In this document: piece by piece, positions 1 to 7,756 of the stretch
Position numbering within the stretch: position 1 is the first letter of the stretch
Layout: each line of letters begins with the position of its first letter
Origin: JBBROS01 sp963752225
GTDB lineage: Bacteria; Pseudomonadota; Alphaproteobacteria; Acetobacterales; Acetobacteraceae
DNA length: 64,000 nucleotides
Direction of reading: 5' to 3'
Assembly: GCA_963752225.1 (NCBI GenBank)
Contig: CAVVXS010000005.1
Coordinates: 186,001-250,000, forward strand
Translations under genes and position numbers: made by a program
Notes under the pieces: model-generated
Database searches by the model: none
What the model was told of the DNA's origin: nothing
What the model saw: the letters and a program-made list of their open reading frames with translations, nothing else

Positions 1-1289
1 TCCTTCAGCTTGGCCTTCAAGCGGGTGGCCGCCTCCTGGCTGCCTTCGTGGACGTCCAGCACCACCCGGTCGCCGTCGTAGTAGATGCGGTTCTCCGGCC
101 GTGGCAGGTCCTCGCTTTGCAGCCAGAAATCGACCGAGTGCTCGGCCATCTTCTCGAACGGCAGCTCCGGGACCAGCGACATCAGTGTCGCCATGGGCGC
201 CTCGCCGCGGATCTGCTCGCCGTGCGAGGTGGCGCACATCTGGATCAAGCCCAGCGGATAGTCCCAGTCCGGCGCGCCGAAGTAGTAGTCGCTCACCGCC
301 AGCGTCTTCTGGAACACGGTGTGGTTCGGCTCGCGCAGCAGCGCCATCACCACCGACATGTCGTGCCGGATGTAGTTGCGGCCGACCTGGCCGGACTTGT
401 TGGCCAGGCCGTTCGGATGCTTGTCGGTCGCCGAGCGCAGCATCAGCAGCGCCGACGACAGCGCGCCGCAGGCCGCGACCACGATGTCGGCCGAGTATTC
501 TTCCACCTTTCCGTCGCGCTCGACGTGCACGCCGGTGACGCTGCGTCCGGCGGCGTCGGTGCGCAGCCGGGTCACATAGGCGCCGGTCAGCAGGGTGAAG
601 TTGGGATGTGCGGCGCGGGTCGGGTCGACGCAGATCACCTGCGCGTCGGCCTTGGCGTTGATCGCACACGGAAAGCCGTCGAACGCGTCGCAGCGGATGC
701 AGGGGCTGTAGGTGGTGGCGGAGCCGTCGGGGTTCTGGTCCAGCTTGATCCCGAGCGGCAGGTGGAACGGATGCAACCCGTGCTCGGTCAGCCGGTCGTT
801 CAGCTCCTGGATGCGCGGCTCGTGCTGGACCGGCGGATAGGCGTAGGGCGCGCTGGACCACGGCTCGTTCGGGTCTTCGCCGCGCTGGCCGTGCACGTGA
901 TAGAGCGCTTCGGCTTCGGTGTAGTACGGCTCGAAGACGTCGTAGCCGACCGGCCAAGCCGGCGACACGCCGTCCTTGTGCCGCAGCTCGCCGAAATCCC
1001 GTTCGCGCAGCCGCAGCAGGGCCGAGCCGTAGACCTTCGAGTTGCCGCCGACATAGTAGTGCAGGCCCGGGTGGAACGAGCGGCCGTCGCTGCCATACCA
1101 GGTCTCCGGCGCCTGGTAGATGGCGTCCACGAACACCGCCTTGGTATCCCAGTTGGTGCGCGACCGCGGGAGGTAGCCGCCGCGCTCGAGCATCAGGATG
1201 CGCTTGCCAGTCGGCGCCAGCCGATGGGCCAGCGAGGCGCCGCCGGGGCCGCTGCCGATGACGATGATGTCGTAGTGGTCGGTCGCCAT
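1..1289 (-). CDS. GMC-type FAD-dependent oxidoreductase (3' end outside window)
   Basis: Reads from an ATG at 1289 leftward to the window edge without a stop, so only about 429 N-terminal codons are present. The N-terminus has a Rossmann FAD-binding signature, IIVIGSGPGG, at about residues 8-17, followed by an acidic ERGG segment, as in glucose-methanol-choline oxidoreductases. A YVGGNSKVYG segment near residue 80 matches the second conserved GMC region. A cysteine pair (CIRCDAF) lies mid-protein. These enzymes oxidise alcohols or sugars using FAD; the substrate cannot be told, and the catalytic His region is probably beyond the edge. The next gene on the same strand is another flavoprotein, about 120 bp upstream. 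Confidence 0.85.
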   Translation of the reverse strand, partial: MATDHYDIIVIGSGPGGASLAHRLAPTGKRILMLERGGYLPRSRTNWDTKAVFVDAIYQAPETWYGSDGRSFHPGLHYYVGGNSKVYGSALLRLRERDFGELRHKDGVSPAWPVGYDVFEPYYTEAEALYHVHGQRGEDPNEPWSSAPYAYPPVQHEPRIQELNDRLTEHGLHPFHLPLGIKLDQNPDGSATTYSPCIRCDAFDGFPCAINAKADAQVICVDPTRAAHPNFTLLTGAYVTRLRTDAAGRSVTGVHVERDGKVEEYSADIVVAACGALSSALLMLRSATDKHPNGLANKSGQVGRNYIRHDMSVVMALLREPNHTVFQKTLAVSDYYFGAPDWDYPLGLIQMCATSHGEQIRGEAPMATLMSLVPELPFEKMAEHSVDFWLQSEDLPRPENRIYYDGDRVVLDVHEGSQEAATRLKAKLK

Positions 1290-1327
1290 CGCTGTTCCCC
1301 CGCTGCCGGATGTTAACCCGGAAAGGT

Positions 1328-1408
1328 CAGGGGCGTTGCCCCTGGACCCCAGCAAAGGCAGGGCCTTTGCAATCCATCAATCGCGGGCCTGGGGGCGCTC
1401 GCCCCCAG
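1328..1408. repeat. Cluster of three extragenic hairpins, probably terminator of the FMO gene
   Basis: Three perfect inverted repeats stand in a row between two minus-strand genes: 7-bp arms at 1328-1344 (CAGGGGC, 3-base loop), 8-bp arms at 1352-1370 (GCAAAGGC, 3-base loop) and 8-bp arms at 1389-1408 (CTGGGGGC, loop GCTC). The last one begins 3 bases after the monooxygenase stop and lacks a good T-run. The compact GC-rich series resembles dispersed extragenic palindromes of alphaproteobacteria; that is an inference. A related hairpin with the same CTGGGGGCG arm is at 15645-15669. Confidence 0.6.
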
Positions 1409-1410
1409 CC

Positions 1411-3228
1411 TTAGCTCTTGTGGTGAACCTCCCCCAATCCGTACACCGGCGTCGCCAAGCCTTCGCGGCGTGCCTTGAGCTGCAGCGCCAGATAAAGCGA
1501 ATAGTGACGCGACTGGTGCAGGTTGCCGCCGTGGAACCACAGCGCCTCCTGCCGGGTCGGCTTCCACATGTTGCGCAGCTCGCCTTCCCACGGACCCGGA
1601 TCCTTGGTCGTGTCGGAGCCGAAGCCCCAGCACTTGCCGACCTTGTCCGCCACCTCCTGCGAGATCAGCTTGGCCGCCCAGCCGTTCATCGAGCCGTAAC
1701 CGGTGGCGTAGACGATCAGGTCGGCCGGCAGCTCGGTGCCGTCGCTCAACACCACCGAGTGCTCGCGGATCTCGGTCACGTCCACCCGGCTGCGCAGCTT
1801 GATCGAGCCGTTCGCCACCAGCTCGGACGCGCCGACGTCGATGTAGTAGCCGGAGCCGCGGCGCAGGTACTTCATGAACAGCCCGGAGTCGTCGTCGCCG
1901 AAATCCAGCATGAACCCGGCCGCTTCGAGCCGCCGGTACAGATCGGCGTCCCGCTCCCGCATCTGCTTGTACACCGGGATTTGGAACTCGTGCATGATCC
2001 GATACGGGATCGAGGCGAAGATCATGTCCGCCTTGTCGGTGGTGATCCCGTTGGCGACCGCCTGTTCGGAGTAAAGGCCGCCGAGGGAAAGCTCCATCAG
2101 CGAGTCTGACCGCGCGATGTGGGTGGAGGAGCGCTGGATCATGGTGACGTCGGCGCCGTTCTCCCAAAGGTCGGCGCAGATGTCGTGCGCCGAGTTGTTG
2201 GAGCCGATCACCACTGCCGTCTTGCCGCGCCAGGCTTCGCCGCCGGGGTGCTTGGAGGAATGGTGCTGCACCCCCTTGAACGTGTCGGCGCCCTTGATCG
2301 CAGGAATGTTGGGGATGCCGGACATGCCGGTCGCCAGCACGAGTTGCTTCGGGCGCAGCGTTACCGGCTTGCCGTCGCGCTCGACCGTGACCACCCACTC
2401 GCCCGCGGCTTCGTCGTAGCGGGCGGCGGTGCATGGGGTGGAGTGCCAAACGGCCAACTCCATCGTCTTCTCGTAGGCTTCCAGCCAGTCGGCGATCTTG
2501 TCCTTTGGCGCGAACACCGGCCAATGGTCCGGGAACGGCAAGTAGGGCAGGTGGTCGTACCAGACCGGGTCGTGCAGGCAGAGGGAGTTGTAGCGGCTGC
2601 GCCACTGGTCGCCGGAGCGGGCATGCGCGTCCACGATCAGGGCCGGCACCTCGAGCCGGCGCAGCCGGGCGCCGAGCGCCAAGCCGCCCTGTCCGCCGCC
2701 GACGATCAGCACGTAGGGTTGCTCGGTCACGCCGAGCGCCGCCGTTTCCGCCTCGCGCCGTTCGCGCCAGCTTTGCCGCCCCGGCGTCACCCCGTGCGCG
2801 ACACCCATTGGCCGGGTCGGGCCGCGCTTCTCCTCAAACCCTTTCAGCTCGGTCATAGCGGTCAGGAGCGTCCAGCACAGCCCGTCGCGCAGCCGCAGGA
2901 AGCCGCGCCCGCGCGCCTCGGCCGTCTCGAACGTAAACCAGGCGGACACGACGCCGCCCTCCTCGGTTGCCGGCTCGCTCAGCGCCCAGCCGCTCGGACC
3001 GACACGCGGCAGCACGGTGTCAAGCATGGCGGTGATCTCGTCCCGCCCCTCCATGGTTTTGATGTTCCAGGTGAAGCTGATGAGGTCGCGCCAGAAGCCG
3101 TCGGCCGCGAACAGCCGGGCCGCTTCGGCGCCGTCGCCGCTGCGCAAGGCCCCGTCGAAACGGTCCAGCCAATCGGCGGCGGCGCGGCTCGGCGCGTCGA
3201 GCTGGGTCGGGGCGATGGTGGTCGACAT
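1411..3228 (-). CDS. Flavin-containing monooxygenase with N-terminal NTF2/SnoaL-like domain
   Basis: About 605 residues. Residues 1-130 resemble an NTF2/SnoaL-like fold (SAADWLDRFDGAL-type start, acidic and Trp-rich). The rest is a class B flavin monooxygenase: FAD site VGGGQGG near residue 174, an FMO-type FKGVQHH motif near 316, a second dinucleotide site GSNNSAHD near 339 and an ATGYGS motif near 509. It should use FAD and NADPH to oxygenate a small substrate, as in YUCCA-like or Baeyer-Villiger-like enzymes; the substrate is unknown. I chose the ATG at 3228, which has GGGAG upstream, rather than an in-frame GTG at 3264 whose purine tract abuts the start. Confidence 0.88.
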   Translation of the reverse strand: MSTTIAPTQLDAPSRAAADWLDRFDGALRSGDGAEAARLFAADGFWRDLISFTWNIKTMEGRDEITAMLDTVLPRVGPSGWALSEPATEEGGVVSAWFTFETAEARGRGFLRLRDGLCWTLLTAMTELKGFEEKRGPTRPMGVAHGVTPGRQSWRERREAETAALGVTEQPYVLIVGGGQGGLALGARLRRLEVPALIVDAHARSGDQWRSRYNSLCLHDPVWYDHLPYLPFPDHWPVFAPKDKIADWLEAYEKTMELAVWHSTPCTAARYDEAAGEWVVTVERDGKPVTLRPKQLVLATGMSGIPNIPAIKGADTFKGVQHHSSKHPGGEAWRGKTAVVIGSNNSAHDICADLWENGADVTMIQRSSTHIARSDSLMELSLGGLYSEQAVANGITTDKADMIFASIPYRIMHEFQIPVYKQMRERDADLYRRLEAAGFMLDFGDDDSGLFMKYLRRGSGYYIDVGASELVANGSIKLRSRVDVTEIREHSVVLSDGTELPADLIVYATGYGSMNGWAAKLISQEVADKVGKCWGFGSDTTKDPGPWEGELRNMWKPTRQEALWFHGGNLHQSRHYSLYLALQLKARREGLATPVYGLGEVHHKS

Positions 3229-3312
3229 GGTGCGTGGCTCCCATCCGTTATTGCTTCCGGCCACCTTCCCGCAAGCCGGGGCCCCGATGCAACAACCGCG
3301 ACGGAAGCCGCG

Positions 3313-5724
3313 TCAGTTCGCGAGCGTGACCCCGGCCAGCACCGCCGGCGACGGCCGGCCGGCCGGCCATGGCGCCCCGGAGGTGGCGTTCTCCAGCATC
3401 GGCGCCACTTCGAACCCGAGCCGCGGCTTGCTGAACAGGTAGCCCTGCAGCTGATCGCAGCCCTCCAGCCGCAATGCCTCCCACTGCTCCGCTGTTTCGA
3501 CGCCCTCGGCGTTGACCGCGATGCCGAGCGAGCGGCCGAGACCGATCACCGCCCGGATGATGGCCCGGCAGTCCTCCTGCCCGCTCATGCCCTGCACGAA
3601 CGACTGGTCGATCTTGATCTTGTCGAATGGGAACCGCCGCAAGTAGCTGAGCGACGAGTAGCCGGTGCCGAAATCGTCCATGGCGATGCGCACGCCGAGC
3701 CGGCGCAGCGCGAACAGGCTTTCCATCACCGTGCCGTCGTCGACCAGCAGGATCGACTCCGTGATCTCGAGCTCGAGCCGCTTCGGCGCCAAGCCGGTGG
3801 CTGCCAGGGTCGCCTGCACGAACTCCACCAGCGACCCATGGGCGAACTGGGCCGGCGACAGGTTGACCGCGACCTTGACGTCCCCGGGCCACTGCGCCGC
3901 GTCGGCGCAGGCGCGGGCGATCACCCACTCGCCGATCGCCGAGATCATGCCGATCTCCTCGGCGACCGCGATGAACGTCGCCGGGCTGACGACGCCTTGG
4001 CCGGGCCGGTGCCAGCGGATCAGCGCCTCGAAGCCCTCGATGCGGCCGTCGATCGCGTTGACCAGAGGCTGGTAGAACAAGGCGAACTGCTCGGTCGCCA
4101 GCGCGTGCCGCAGGTCGAGCTCGAGCGTCCGCCGGGTTTGCGCGGCGGCGTCCATGGCCGCGTCGAAGAAGCGGAAAGTGCCGCGGCCGTCGTTCTTGGC
4201 CCGGTACATGGCCGTGTCGGCGCAGCGCAGCAGCGTGTCCGCGCGGCTGTCCGGCGCATCGGCCACGACGATGCCGACGCTGGCGCCGATCGTCACGGTC
4301 TGCTGCTCGAGCTCGATCGGCGCTCCCATCACGGCGATCAGCCGCTCGGCCAGCGCCGCCGCCGCGGCCGGCTGGTGCGGGGCTTCTTGCACGATGACGA
4401 ACTCGTCGCCGCCGAAGCGGACCACGAGGTCGGTGTCCCGGGTGCACTCGCGCAGCCGGTCGGCGACGACCCGGAGCACCGCGTCCCCGGCGGCGTGGCC
4501 GAGCACGTCATTGACGACCTTGAAGCGGTCGAGGTCCAGGCACAGCAGCGCCAGGCTGCCCGGCAGCGCGTCGGCGGCCAAGCGCTCCGGCAACTCCTGC
4601 TGCAGGGCGAAGCGGTTCGGCAGCCCGGTCAGCTCGTCGTGCCGGGCCATGTGCGCGAGCTTGGCTTCGGTTGCGCGCCGCTCGCTCACGTCCTCGTAGG
4701 TGGACACCCAGCCGCCGGCGCGGACCGCGCGCTGGGTCACGGCGATGCTGCGGCCGTCGGCCAGCGTGCAGGTGTGGACCGCGGCCTCGCCGCCCGCGCC
4801 CCGAGCCAGCTCCGGCAGGCCGTGCGCCGCCAGCAGGCTGGATGCCGCGACGCCAGCGGGGGCGGCGCCAAACAGCTCGGCGAACCGCGCATTGGCGATC
4901 ACCAGCCGGTCCTCGGCATCGAACAAGCAGAGTCCCTGGTTCATGTTCTCGAGCGCAGCCTCGAGCTTCACGTGCTGCGCCTGCAGCTCGGTTTCGTGGC
5001 TGGACGCTTGCGCCGCCATCAAGGCGTGGATCCGCGCCATGGCGGCGGCGATGTTGCCCTGCATCACCGAGAGCGCCCGCAGCAGGTCGGCGGTCTCGCC
5101 CTGCCCGGTCACCGGGATGACGTTGTCAAGCTTGCCGGCAGCGATCGCCTGGGCGACACCGACCGCGCGCAGGATCGAGGGCACGATACGGTGGGCGACG
5201 AGGCCGGTGATGCCGAACGCGGCCAGCAGCGACGCCGCCAGCGCCCACCACGTGCGGTTGATCTGCTCCTGCACCATCTTGCCGACCGAACGGCGGTAGC
5301 GGAACCCGTCATCGGCGAAGATCTCGACCGCGCTGTCGAACGCGTCGGGGATCGCCGACAGCTCCTGCGGCGACGCGGACTGAAGCTGCCGCTGCAGCGC
5401 CTCGATCTCCTGTCGCCCGCGCGGCGACATCGCCCGGTCGTGCGCGACGCCGAGGTCGTCGAGCACGCCGTCGAGCGCCTGGCGCGTGGCGCCGTCCGGC
5501 CCGGCGTCGCGAAGCGCGGCGGCGAACTGCACCTGCGCCGAGCGCAGGTAGTTCATCGCCATGAACGTCTCGTCGTAGATCGAGGTTGCGAGCTGTGCCA
5601 GCCGCTGCTCCGCCCGTTGCGCGTGCATGCCCACGGCCGTGGTCAGCATGGTCAAGCCGAGGCAGCCGACCAGGATCTGCCCCCGGACCGTCTTGAACGC
5701 ATAAAGGCCGACCCGGCGCGGCAT
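3313..5724 (-). CDS. Membrane-bound PAS-GGDEF-EAL cyclic-di-GMP enzyme
   Basis: An 803-residue protein with a transmembrane helix near residues 14-32, a periplasmic segment, a second helix near 150-168, a HAMP-like linker, a PAS-like domain (about 240-340), then GGDEF and EAL domains. GGDEF is intact near residue 435 and is preceded by an RDTD inhibitory-site motif five residues upstream. The EAL core is present near 564 (EALIRW), with DDFGTGYSS, EGVE and a late GYLFSKP. Both diguanylate cyclase and phosphodiesterase activities are therefore possible. Its ATG overlaps the stop of the cupredoxin gene by one base (TGATG), so it is translationally coupled as the last gene of a four-gene operon. 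Confidence 0.95.
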   Translation of the reverse strand: MPRRVGLYAFKTVRGQILVGCLGLTMLTTAVGMHAQRAEQRLAQLATSIYDETFMAMNYLRSAQVQFAAALRDAGPDGATRQALDGVLDDLGVAHDRAMSPRGRQEIEALQRQLQSASPQELSAIPDAFDSAVEIFADDGFRYRRSVGKMVQEQINRTWWALAASLLAAFGITGLVAHRIVPSILRAVGVAQAIAAGKLDNVIPVTGQGETADLLRALSVMQGNIAAAMARIHALMAAQASSHETELQAQHVKLEAALENMNQGLCLFDAEDRLVIANARFAELFGAAPAGVAASSLLAAHGLPELARGAGGEAAVHTCTLADGRSIAVTQRAVRAGGWVSTYEDVSERRATEAKLAHMARHDELTGLPNRFALQQELPERLAADALPGSLALLCLDLDRFKVVNDVLGHAAGDAVLRVVADRLRECTRDTDLVVRFGGDEFVIVQEAPHQPAAAAALAERLIAVMGAPIELEQQTVTIGASVGIVVADAPDSRADTLLRCADTAMYRAKNDGRGTFRFFDAAMDAAAQTRRTLELDLRHALATEQFALFYQPLVNAIDGRIEGFEALIRWHRPGQGVVSPATFIAVAEEIGMISAIGEWVIARACADAAQWPGDVKVAVNLSPAQFAHGSLVEFVQATLAATGLAPKRLELEITESILLVDDGTVMESLFALRRLGVRIAMDDFGTGYSSLSYLRRFPFDKIKIDQSFVQGMSGQEDCRAIIRAVIGLGRSLGIAVNAEGVETAEQWEALRLEGCDQLQGYLFSKPRLGFEVAPMLENATSGAPWPAGRPSPAVLAGVTLAN

Positions 5725-6080
5725 CAGCGGACGTCGACCTGGAGCAGCATCTTCGGGTGGATATGGCAGCGGACCTCGAAGCTGCCGCGCACCGGAAAGC
5801 GGACATCGACCTCGCGGCCGGGTTCCTGTTCGTCGGAGTCGAAGGTGAAGCGGTCGGATTGGACGTAGATCTGATGGATGAACTGATCCTCGTTGAGGAA
5901 GCGCAGCATCTCGCCGGCCTGCAGCGTGAGGCTGCGGGCGGCGAATGCCCGCCCTTTCTGCACCACCGCGACCGGGCCGACCGCCAGCACCGCGGTCGCG
6001 CCGCAGCAGGCTGCGACCAGGGCCGCGGCCATGGTGACGGGCCGAGGTGCCCGGCGGGGTATGAAGCGAGGCGTGCTCAT
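5724..6080 (-). CDS. Small periplasmic cupredoxin (plastocyanin/methylamine-utilisation type)
   Basis: 118 residues starting MSTPRFIPRR, with a hydrophobic signal segment at about 15-35. The remainder is a cupredoxin: an early His in FIHQIY and a C-terminal CHIHPKM cluster give the Cys, His and Met ligands of a type I copper site. Such proteins carry electrons in the periplasm or act as ligand-binding partners of sensors. The gene overlaps the hemoglobin gene upstream by 4 bp (ATGA) and the GGDEF/EAL gene downstream by 1 bp. This suggests that it works with them, perhaps relaying a redox or metal signal. No partner or physiological role can be proven here. Confidence 0.85.
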   Translation of the reverse strand: MSTPRFIPRRAPRPVTMAAALVAACCGATAVLAVGPVAVVQKGRAFAARSLTLQAGEMLRFLNEDQFIHQIYVQSDRFTFDSDEQEPGREVDVRFPVRGSFEVRCHIHPKMLLQVDVR

Positions 6081-6499
6081 TTGGTGACGATCTGGCGCCG
6101 CAGCGGGGCGAGCCGGGCCAGCAGCCGGTTCTGCGTCCAATATCCGACGCCCGCCTGCTCCATCGCCTGCTGCAATTCCTCGGCGACCGCGTTGAACTTC
6201 GCCTCCGTCAGCTCGAGCCCCTGGTGCGCGGCATGCATGTCGCGACCGGCGTAGCGGCAGGGACCGTCGGCGATCTGGCACAGGAAGGCGCGCAGCCGGG
6301 CGCGCAGCCGGTCCGGGTTGATGTTGTCGAAGTCGTCGCGGGTGCGGGGGTCGGACAGGAAGGCTGCGACCGCCCCGTCGACGATGCGGTCCATTCCGCT
6401 GGCGCCGCCGAGATCGTCGAACAGGCTGGCCGCGGCGGGGCGCGGCGCGAGCGCGCACAGGCCGAGGATCAGCAGCACGGCGGCAAACGGGGAGCGCAT
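6077..6499 (-). CDS. Secreted group 1 truncated hemoglobin
   Basis: 140 residues: a cleavable signal peptide (hydrophobic LLILGLCAL, then PAAAS) followed by a truncated globin. The start of the globin, SLFDDLGGASGMDRIVDG, is the usual helix A/B region. A later FLCQIADGPCRYAGRDM followed by AAHQGLELTEAKF contains the proximal His region of group 1 proteins. It should bind heme and a diatomic gas; export to the periplasm is unusual for this family but common in this type of operon. It lies between the DUF3034 gene (3 bp gap) and the cupredoxin gene (4 bp overlap). Confidence 0.88.
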   Translation of the reverse strand: MRSPFAAVLLILGLCALAPRPAAASLFDDLGGASGMDRIVDGAVAAFLSDPRTRDDFDNINPDRLRARLRAFLCQIADGPCRYAGRDMHAAHQGLELTEAKFNAVAEELQQAMEQAGVGYWTQNRLLARLAPLRRQIVTK

Positions 6500-6502
6500 G
6501 GG

Positions 6503-7558
6503 TCAGAACCCTCCCTGCAGGGAAAAATAAAGCCCGGTCTGGTGCTTCTGCTGCGCAACGCTGCCGAGCGACACCAGCGCCGCGGTGGCGGACAGGTTCT
6601 TGGTCAGGAAATAGGCCGCGAACACGTCCCAGGCGACGTCCTCACGGGCGAAGCGCAGGTTGTCGGGCCGGGTCCGCACTTCGGCGCCGACCGCGAGATT
6701 GCGCGACAGCAGCAGCGCGGCCGAGCCCTCGAACTGGGCCGAGTAGCCGCCGCGGTCGCCGCCGAAGCCGAGCAATCCGAACTGGTTCGCCTCGGTCGCC
6801 CGCACGGTGGCGTTGACCAGCAAGCTTTGCGCCAGGAACAGCTTGGTCGCCGCGAGGTATACGTCGACGCCGCTCGGGCTGCGGGCGCCGATGGCGCGCA
6901 GGGTGGCGTGCTGGTTGTTCGTCTTGAACTGCGCGCCCACCGCGACCTGTGGTAGCCAGCTGTCCTGGTCGGTCACGGCGTCGCCGAACAGCCGGACCTT
7001 GGCGCCGACCACATCCATCTGGAACTGGTAGCCGCCGCCCAGCCCGAGCTTGGCGCCGCTGTCGCGGGTGTCGAGCCATTGGTGGTCGTAGGACAGCTCG
7101 ACACGGTCGTATAGGCCGACGCTGGCGCCGGTGGAGTGCAGCGTGAAGCCGGGCAGGTAGACCAGCGTGTAATGCGCGTTGCCGCCGACCGCGTCGCGCG
7201 TGCCGTAGCCGGTGATCAGCGCCCACGGCGCCAGGCCGCCGCCGCCGGCGCCCTCGATCTGCGTCACGCCCGCCGTCGCCAGCAGCCGCCCGCTGTCTTG
7301 GGCGCGCGCCGGCACGGTGTTGAGCATGGCCGCGAGCAGCAACGCCAAGCCGGGCCAGGATGGGGCAGGAAACCGCGCCTCTCGCCCCGCGCGGGGCGGT
7401 TCGATTCGGTGGTCCCGTCCAGCATCCCCGATGGGCGCGGTGGGACAGGATGTCGCAGTCGTGGAGATAGTCGCCTCCAAATCCCGATCGACGGGCAGTC
7501 GAACGTCATCGTTGAAGCCACGCCGAGGGTGCCGTGCGCCGTTTCCGTCGTCCGACAC
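6503..7558 (-). CDS. DUF3034 outer-membrane-like protein (start uncertain)
   Basis: The C-terminal 265 residues match the DUF3034 family: after a hydrophobic LALLLAAML and PARAQ cleavage-like site come repeated amphipathic strands (EGAGGGGLAPWALITGYGT, VGLYDRVELSYDHQ) ending in aromatic FSLQGGF, as in outer-membrane beta barrels. Function is unknown in the family. The open frame reaches a GTG at 7558, which would give an improbable 85-residue hydrophilic leader; no ATG exists between it and the signal segment, only TTG codons near 7490 and 7350. The true start is probably one of these. It is the first gene of the hemoglobin-cupredoxin-GGDEF/EAL operon. Confidence 0.7.
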   Translation of the reverse strand: MSDDGNGARHPRRGFNDDVRLPVDRDLEATISTTATSCPTAPIGDAGRDHRIEPPRAGREARFPAPSWPGLALLLAAMLNTVPARAQDSGRLLATAGVTQIEGAGGGGLAPWALITGYGTRDAVGGNAHYTLVYLPGFTLHSTGASVGLYDRVELSYDHQWLDTRDSGAKLGLGGGYQFQMDVVGAKVRLFGDAVTDQDSWLPQVAVGAQFKTNNQHATLRAIGARSPSGVDVYLAATKLFLAQSLLVNATVRATEANQFGLLGFGGDRGGYSAQFEGSAALLLSRNLAVGAEVRTRPDNLRFAREDVAWDVFAAYFLTKNLSATAALVSLGSVAQQKHQTGLYFSLQGGF

Positions 7559-7756
7559 CCAGCCCGACGTCGTTGCCGGGTTTCGACCGCAGATGTAGCA
7601 GCAGGACGGACATGTAAGTCCGTCCTTTACTGTCGGGAATTGTCGGCGATTTTAGCCCGCCGCCGCCGCAACTGCCTCCCGGCGGCGTCCGGATTTGGGT
7701 GCCGTTTGCGTTTGCATGTGGCAGGCTGCGGGACGCGGGATCGGAGGACGCGGCGA
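7559..7756. promoter_or_regulatory. Divergent intergenic region
   Basis: About 200 bases separate the start of the minus-strand DUF3034 operon from the plus-strand receptor operon, so promoters for both should lie here. An imperfect inverted repeat around GGACGGAC...GTCCGTCC at about 7603-7625 is visible. I could not place a convincing -35/-10 pair on either strand. If DUF3034 starts downstream of 7558, the shared region is longer. Confidence 0.35.

Noticed and set aside
2119..5868. Very long plus-strand open frame (1249 codons)
   Set aside because: Lies opposite the FMO and GGDEF/EAL genes; composition is Arg/Gly/Ala/His-rich as expected for the antisense of GC-rich coding DNA, with no domain.
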